A stretch of DNA of 64,000 bases from Sipunculus nudus (lineage: Eukaryota > Annelida > Sipuncula > Golfingiida > Sipunculidae): the NCBI GenBank assembly GCA_026874595.1, contig CM049313.1, positions 21,221,508-21,285,507 of the forward strand, read 5' to 3'. Of the stretch, positions 57,803 through 64,000 are shown one piece after another; the stretch's first letter is position 1, and every line of letters starts with the position of its first letter. Below the pieces are notes generated by a model, which worked only from the letters and a program-made list of their open reading frames with translations, searched no databases and had not been told where the DNA came from. The position numbers and the translations under genes were made by a program.

Positions 57803-59599
57803 AACAAATATGCAATATATTTATAGTGAGAGTACAAGTCATCGACGACAATGACCTTACATGTATAAATTAGGGAACGTTATTGTGGTTTCTGTTGCCA
57901 CCTATATATGATGTCGCTAACTTTTATTTTTTACCAACTTTGTGGTGCACGGCTGATGGAACACTAAACACACATCATGATATAATATAGCACAAAGCTG
58001 TCATATGAACAACAATTAGGGCAGTAGTTTACCGCAGAGCTCATTTTGGGGTTCCTCTTACTGCACTTTGTGAATAGTATTATATAAAATTTCAATAATT
58101 AAACTTTGTCTTTTGTCTTTTGCAAGGGTTAAATAATATGGTTGGCTTCATATTCGTGAGAATAAATATTTGTGATTTTCAACTGTCCAGTGTTTCGCGA
58201 GTGTTTGTGTTATACATGAGGGTTCAGTATGTTATACATGAGGTTATAGTGTGTTATACATTGTGTATTTTACTTTTGGCTTCAAGTTCACGATAAATTC
58301 TCTTTCGCTAAAATCGTGAATTTGAAACCTCCGCGAATATAAAGCAAAAAATAGTATCCATTGTGGTACAGTAAACGTAGGTCTGATGGTAACGCAAGAA
58401 TTCTCTCAACGGGGTCTGTCTACTTTCTCTGAGTTAAAACAAGTTATTCCCAGACTTATTTGTAGACTTTATGTGTGATTTCTGACTTGCCCTGCGTACA
58501 TATTAATGAAATGTATGTATTTCATTTTAAGAAAAAGCTTTTAAACGGTCCTTCGACGGATGTGTGTGTTAGTTCATCTACCAGCAGTTACTAAACCCTG
58601 ATTTTTCTGCTTGCCACCAGTTGTCTTTGTTGGATGCGTCTGGATTATTTTGGATTATCAACATCGGATTGTATACAAATGGAACAGTCTTTATTTAAAG
58701 AGAATTACACATGAAATATGAAAATGAATAGGCAACTAGTGCCGAGTTTAGAAGAATAGGCCTATATATAAGGAGAATGCCTAATGTCTGGGGAATATAT
58801 ATATATATGGGTTTTTGCTCTGGATAAATATATGAAATCATATAAAAACAATAATTATGAAAAACTATTATCAGACTTGGTTACCTTAATGTCTAGTTAT
58901 AACATAAAAGCTATTTTGTTGCAAAAGACATAACAAGTGAATGTAAGAATGTATTTTCTCTATTTGTAGCAATACCGATCCTATATGTGTATATATGTAT
59001 ATATGTATATATCTACTGATTCACTGATTCATAGAAAAAGTGGATGGTTAGGTGAAAACAAACCTGCTCAAAAGATACAGTTTCGCAATCATAATTTTGG
59101 TCACTAGTTTGGAGAATATCGATCATGGTGACCATTTTTTTCCAAAGGAGATTACCCATGTAGGGACTCTCAATCTTCAAGTTTGCTAGCGATATATTAT
59201 ACTAAGTGCTGTCAACAAGTGTTTTACATCATACGTTCTGATTTGATATAAAGTGACATTGTTAAATTAATTTACAAATTATCTGGCAACTGAGCATCCA
59301 TGTCGATGCGTTACTAAATGTATCATAACTTTATCGTTATTCATGCGTACATTTGTATATATGTATAAATATTTTCCATGAATATTTAAGGGCATAATCA
59401 TTCATTTTATCTTTTTTTAAAGGCATACCCGCGCAAAAAAATATGATTGAAAAAGAACAGCTTTTATTCAACTCTCCTTGGAAAAAAAAACATTAAAGGA
59501 ATATAAAAAAATGAACAATGCTGCCTCGATTTAACCTAAGCGGGTTACCGCTTGCGAGCTATACACGCTATCAGGTAATCAACAGAGAACAAAAAAAAA
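57803..59599. other. Gene-poor stretch
   Basis: AT-rich sequence with no recognised gene or long repeat. Confidence 0.5.
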
Positions 59600-59837
59600 T
59601 CTCAGGACCAACCTAAGAAGCTTGACACTATATCTGTTGATGCATACCACAGGTGAGCGTACATACTGGCGTCATGGAGATTATTAATGCCCGGACGTGA
59701 ACCGTGGAACTCTTTCCAACGCTCTTCATACCCATACAAATAGGGCAACACGGGCTATATTCAGTCCATTCCGAGTTACGTCGACTAGTTGAGGGACACT
59801 ATTGACTTATAGTTTAAAAATGAGATAAATTAATAAT

Positions 59838-59945
59838 GCAGTAATAATAATAATAATAATTATTATTATTATAATTATAATAATAATAAGTAATAATGTA
59901 ATCATAATGATGATAATAATAATAATATTAATAATAAATTAATAA
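59838..59945. repeat. (AAT/ATT)n-type microsatellite
   Basis: Interrupted taa/tta trinucleotide repeats on both strands. Confidence 0.85.
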
Positions 59946-59968
59946 AAAAATTTACATAAATATAAATA

Positions 59969-60064
59969 AAACCTGTGTAATAAAACCACTTGTGGGACTT
60001 TCAAAAGAGTATTAATTCACAGGTGTTATTTTTAGACTGACGGTCACCCAGAGATGCTCCACTG
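59969..60064. mobile_element. Short pogo-type MITE, copy 3 (about 0.1 kb)
   Basis: acctgtgtaataaaaccact at the left and gatgctccactg followed by TA at the right, with tgtgggact...attaattcacaggtg in between, as in the copies at 34250 and 37563. Confidence 0.55.
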
Positions 60065-60558
60065 TATATCAATATACTATATTCATATGTGTCTGTGTAC
60101 GCGCGGATTGCTGTATTATAGAAACAGAAATGTACGTACAGAGTGATTTTAGAGTATTCGTGCCCAGTAGTACGAAGACATAATATCAAGTCAACGTTCG
60201 CATACATCCGCCAACGTAGCGTAAAACATACAGGTGTCAGTTTATATGCAGATATGCAGATATTAAAGGGTTATACATAGAGATAGAACTGGACGCTGAA
60301 TTTCTTAAGATCGTCCCTATTGTAACATTTAATAAGCTTTCTTTCTTCGGATTACATAGAAATCTATCGGTATTCTTTATGAAATACGATGTACAAAAAA
60401 TAAAGTCAAAAAGGTTCTTAGGAAAACCTCTAAGATCTTTAGCAGCCACAATGTTAAAACTAGAAAGCATTCAGGGATCTCAATCCTCCATTGGCGATTT
60501 GGGGCAATAAAAAGACATACTGAATTCAGGTAAGAACTAGACATTTCTGGCTGCCAAA

Positions 60559-61765
60559 GTATCCCCTGACATTAGGCATACTCCTTATATAGAGGTCCAT
60601 TCTTCTAAAGCATACGTTGACACTTTTTTGGGCTTAAGGCCACTAGAGCCAAGGCCACCATTTTTTTTATCTTGTCCTACAACTTTGTCGAAACAATATG
60701 TGCATAAAAATTGATTATGAATATGCAGTATTTCAAACTTTATTGGTTCACAAAAATCCTGCACATGTGTTTTCACCTTGAAATCTAAGGTCCAGGTAAG
60801 CAATTTCCAGACATATCCGAGGTCTTGGTAGAAGCAATTTGGGTAACAAATTTTAGGAAAAATATGCAGTATTAAAAAGATATAGGGTTCACAAAATATC
60901 AAATAATTGGACAGATTCGACCTTGAAGACCAATCTCAAAGTCACAAAATTTTAAATATATTCATGAATTTGGTTAAAAAATCCGTGTGCCAAATTTGCG
61001 GGAATAAAATATATAGTACTTTAACAGTAAAAAAAAATCCTATGTTTCCGCAGACTTGACCGTTTTCAAATATGTCCAAGATCTTGGATGAAAGAATTTA
61101 CGTTTAAACTTGAAGAAATAAAATAATAAAATACAGTACAAAACTCCTAAGTATTCGTAGATTTGAACGTGGAAAACGGTCAAGGTAACCTGATTTCAAA
61201 CAAGGTCGAGATAATTTATATGCAAAATTTGAAGAAAAATGATGCTGTACTTAACAGATTTGACAAAACCAATGTCAAGGCTACTGGTTTTACAATCTGA
61301 CATCCTTCGGTTTGATTTTCAGAAAAATACGTCCAAATATTTTAAAATTATAATTTTTGTTGTTTTTGTTTTTCCATATGTGGAAATATTCAAGGTCAAG
61401 GCCATTCTCATCGAAAACAAGAAAAGCATTATAGGTGGCGCCACAAGTTTTTTGTACAAGACAAAGCTATCCAAGATCGTCGACCTGATTTTTGGACCAA
61501 TCCATGCAATCTTTCTAAAGATACTGAACATTTTGTGTAATTCTCACAAAAATGACTTGTTCAAGGTCACTCTCTCCTATTAAAGGGTATAACATCATTT
61601 TAAATAGGCTTCGTCCTCTTACCCATACCTATGCACATGAAACTTAATATTAGAAATATTTTGGAGTTACCAAGAAATATTTTTTTAGTTATCTCGCCTA
61701 CAAGATTTTCTTCGACCGCGGGATCGGGCTAAAACCATAGTATCCCCGTCTTTATTTGATGATAC
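60559..61765. mobile_element. GTATCCCC-ended element, copy 2 (1.21 kb, diverged)
   Basis: Left gtatcccctgaca and right end gatac with the adjacent accatagtatcccc inner repeat match the element at 47439. Both share caaggccattctcat, ggtggcgccac and taggcttcgtcctct. AAA flanks both sides. No coding frame. Confidence 0.65.
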
Positions 61766-63666
61766 AAATAGCTGTTTAAATTTTTAGTTGATCTTGATGT
61801 ATCGGCGAGGGTATGCGCTCTCAGAATACTGTTTATATGTATCATGAGAACGGGACATACAGCAAAGTTTCTTTGTACATCCTTCTCAGTCAATAAGCAT
61901 CTTAAACACTGCAATTATTTATTTTCAATAAATTTTAGAACCTCACAAACATGTAATCAAGCGCTCTGTATCAACATATTATGAGGCTTATAGGCCCCAT
62001 GCTTATAAAGCACTGAAGGCCTAAGAACTGGGTTTACAATAGACAGACCGATTAAGTTTTAGAATGAACCTTTACCGATTGTTCTCGCTTTTTTATTATA
62101 AATGAATTGCATTAATGATAGCAAATTTCTATTTACTACCGCACAAACAGGGGTCCACTGCACGTTAAAAAAACACCTTGCTATTTCAACCTTTTCATCA
62201 CACCTCGAACTTTTACAAACACATACACCTGTATACGTATCTGCGTGTGTGCGCGCTCGCGCTTGAATGCCCTCGTGTGTTTTATTGAAACTGACTATTT
62301 AGCGTAAATGAGACGATTAAATTCATCATTGGTGTGCTTACTTCACAAAACTGTCAGTTCTTGCTGTTGAGTAAATATCAAAACCGTTTGTATTTTTTTA
62401 GATTTGCCTATAATATCTGCAGCACGTTTATAGCGAGTATAAATAATCATTACAGAACTATTTATCCCTCGCAGTCTCTGGTGTTTACACACCAAAATGA
62501 TATATATAGAGCATGTCACCGACGCCTTCACTAACACAGATAATCAATCATATTGCTGACACTTATATACAAGTAAAGTTAATTTTTCAATTGGCCCACT
62601 TAATGATGTACGGTGGCTGAAACAGCAAGCCTTTTTATATCCAGAACCAGCAAGTACATGCAGAATTTTAACGAAGGCATGGGGGGTATTTAAAGCAAAC
62701 TTCGGGGTAAGTTTTAATTCAGTTTAAAGGTGGAACACGGAACTTGTTATAAAAAGTACAAATTAGTACTGAACACAACATATTCAAATACATAAAAAAT
62801 GTCTTATTATCATCTTGATTTTTTTTTCTCCCCCAGAAGGCCCAAGTCTGTTGGCATTGCTGCTGCTGCTATCTGATGGTACATTTCACAACTATCGGTC
62901 TCTTGTTACGCTATTGGCTACCTCTGTCAGGAAGGGAAACCTGATATCAGTATAAAAAAGCCTTAAGGCATAAGGGTCAGATTCCGGAAAGTTACACACT
63001 ATTGTATGCTAACAAAAAAGGTCAAATGAAGAAATATTTATCTTAAATTTATTTAATTTATTTTTAATTTGTATTTTGATTTATTTTATTTACCGTGGCT
63101 TTTTTGTCAACATGTCTGAAACTATGTTTTAAGATGTTGAAAACCTAAATTTTAATGCCTAAGCTAAGTTTGTATAATCATATGAAGAATTTCTTGTGAA
63201 GAAGGTTTTCACTTTCTGTGAACTGTGCTTACGGCGAGTGTTATACCATCCTTACTTTAATTTGAAATACCAAGATGATAAAATAAGTAAGTCACAGTTC
63301 TCTGGTGACACCAGACAGGTTTGTTTATTTTAAAAATGCAAACATTATTATAACAGTTATTACTATATCATTTATGACAACAAGAAAAGCTACATGATAA
63401 TAACATACTTGTGTCTTTTCCATTCTGTTTAAAGGACACTTTAAAGATATTAGAAATATAATGTTTAATGACTTTAAGTTACTGTTTAATATCCGATATT
63501 CAACCTCAAGTATTTAAAAATTGAAACTAACATCAAAACTTAAAATAAATGCCTAATAGATATGATGTTATTTTGTACAAATGTACAAGTAGGAATTTCT
63601 TAAGTAAAAATATGTGAAACAATCATAAAATGTACAGAATGTACCAATCGTTTTAGTTTTAAAAAG
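61766..63666. other. Gene-poor stretch
   Basis: AT-rich sequence with no recognised gene, transposon end or RNA gene. Confidence 0.5.
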
Positions 63667-64000
63667 TGTTACAGGTGCCCCTTTTTATTGTGTGCAGCGG
63701 TCCTACAGATGATTGGTTTATTGTGCACACGGATGTGTTGTTGGCATTTGGTATGTGTGCCACGCGTAGCTCGTATTGTAGCGGCCCGGTCTGGCCGGAT
63801 GTTGCAGGCTCGGTTTATTCCGCATTGGTTGAACCCTAGATGCACAACGTTCTATGTTCTTTGAACGTGTGTACTGTGTTAGATTCCTTAGATTGTTCAA
63901 GAAATGGAAAATCTTCGGCTTGAGGTGAAAAGTTATATTAGGGGGCTGTGTTTTAGAGCCGAGAGAGAGGTGAGAGAATATTCCAGTGGACACAGAAGCG
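63667..64000 (+). mobile_element. LTR, copy 3, cut by the window end
   Basis: Begins TGTTACAGG and follows the LTR copies at 31027 and 54925 (ttattgtg.gcag, aaatggaaa.tcttcgg, gggggctgtgtt, agccgagagag). As it is incomplete it cannot be told whether it is a solo LTR or the 5' LTR of a full element. Confidence 0.75.

Larger units (their letters stand above)
59600..60220. repeat. Duplicated segment, copy 2
   Basis: Partner of 53500-54000. This copy is longer because a trinucleotide AT repeat (about 59838-59945) and a short pogo-type MITE (59969-60064) have been inserted. Confidence 0.65.

Overview
This is animal genomic DNA. It is AT-rich, its genes have many small exons separated by large introns, every splice site used is GT-AG, and no bacterial operons or ribosome binding sites are visible. 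The dense load of SINEs, MITEs, hAT, Harbinger and pogo-type transposon remnants, LTRs, (TA)n microsatellites and G/C homopolymers suggests a marine invertebrate, most likely a mollusc such as a bivalve. The organism is an inference from genome style, not from a diagnostic gene.

Two protein-coding genes can be reconstructed exon by exon. (1) Plus strand, 346-15563: the last ten exons of an SLC5-family sodium:solute symporter of the SLC5A6/8/12 (multivitamin / monocarboxylate) branch. The 5' part lies upstream of the window. Every exon phase matches and the frame is open to a TAG stop, giving 370 residues. Its introns hold most of the transposons of the first 15 kb. (2) Minus strand, 43669 to about 31906: a secreted protein built from a signal peptide, short phase-1 linker exons, two copies of an extracellular repeat of about 170-180 residues that is split over two exons, and three tandemly duplicated 75-nt exons encoding a Ser/Glu/Asn-rich acidic 25-residue unit. 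I recognise the general look of the repeat (a motif like GDxxGW in its second half) from uncharacterised marine-invertebrate proteins, but cannot name the family.

Region by region: 1-15.6 kb SLC5 gene, with three higher-order ctgt-rich repeat blocks at 4.2-7.6 kb, a Harbinger-type MITE at 9.6-11.1 kb, a SINE at 14 kb and a TIR element just before the last exon; 15.6-23.4 kb intergenic with a hAT-like element and a second SINE; 23.4-30.8 kb a large 24-bp minisatellite with higher-order structure, interrupted by a 2.04-kb TIR transposon with GC-rich subterminal arrays; 31.0-31.9 kb a solo LTR; 31.9-43.7 kb the secreted-protein gene; 43.7-64 kb apparently gene-poor, with a paired-end repeat family at 47.4 and 60.6 kb, a pogo/Tigger-type element keeping a transposase C-terminus with a PCNA-binding-like motif, a second solo LTR, a hAT element with a perfect 8-bp target duplication, and a third LTR cut by the window edge.

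The many open reading frames inside the 24-bp minisatellite, the GC-rich arrays and the (TA)n tracts are by-products of repeat periodicity and are not annotated as genes. The two genes show no obvious functional link; they are neighbours with converging orientation, separated by the minisatellite.
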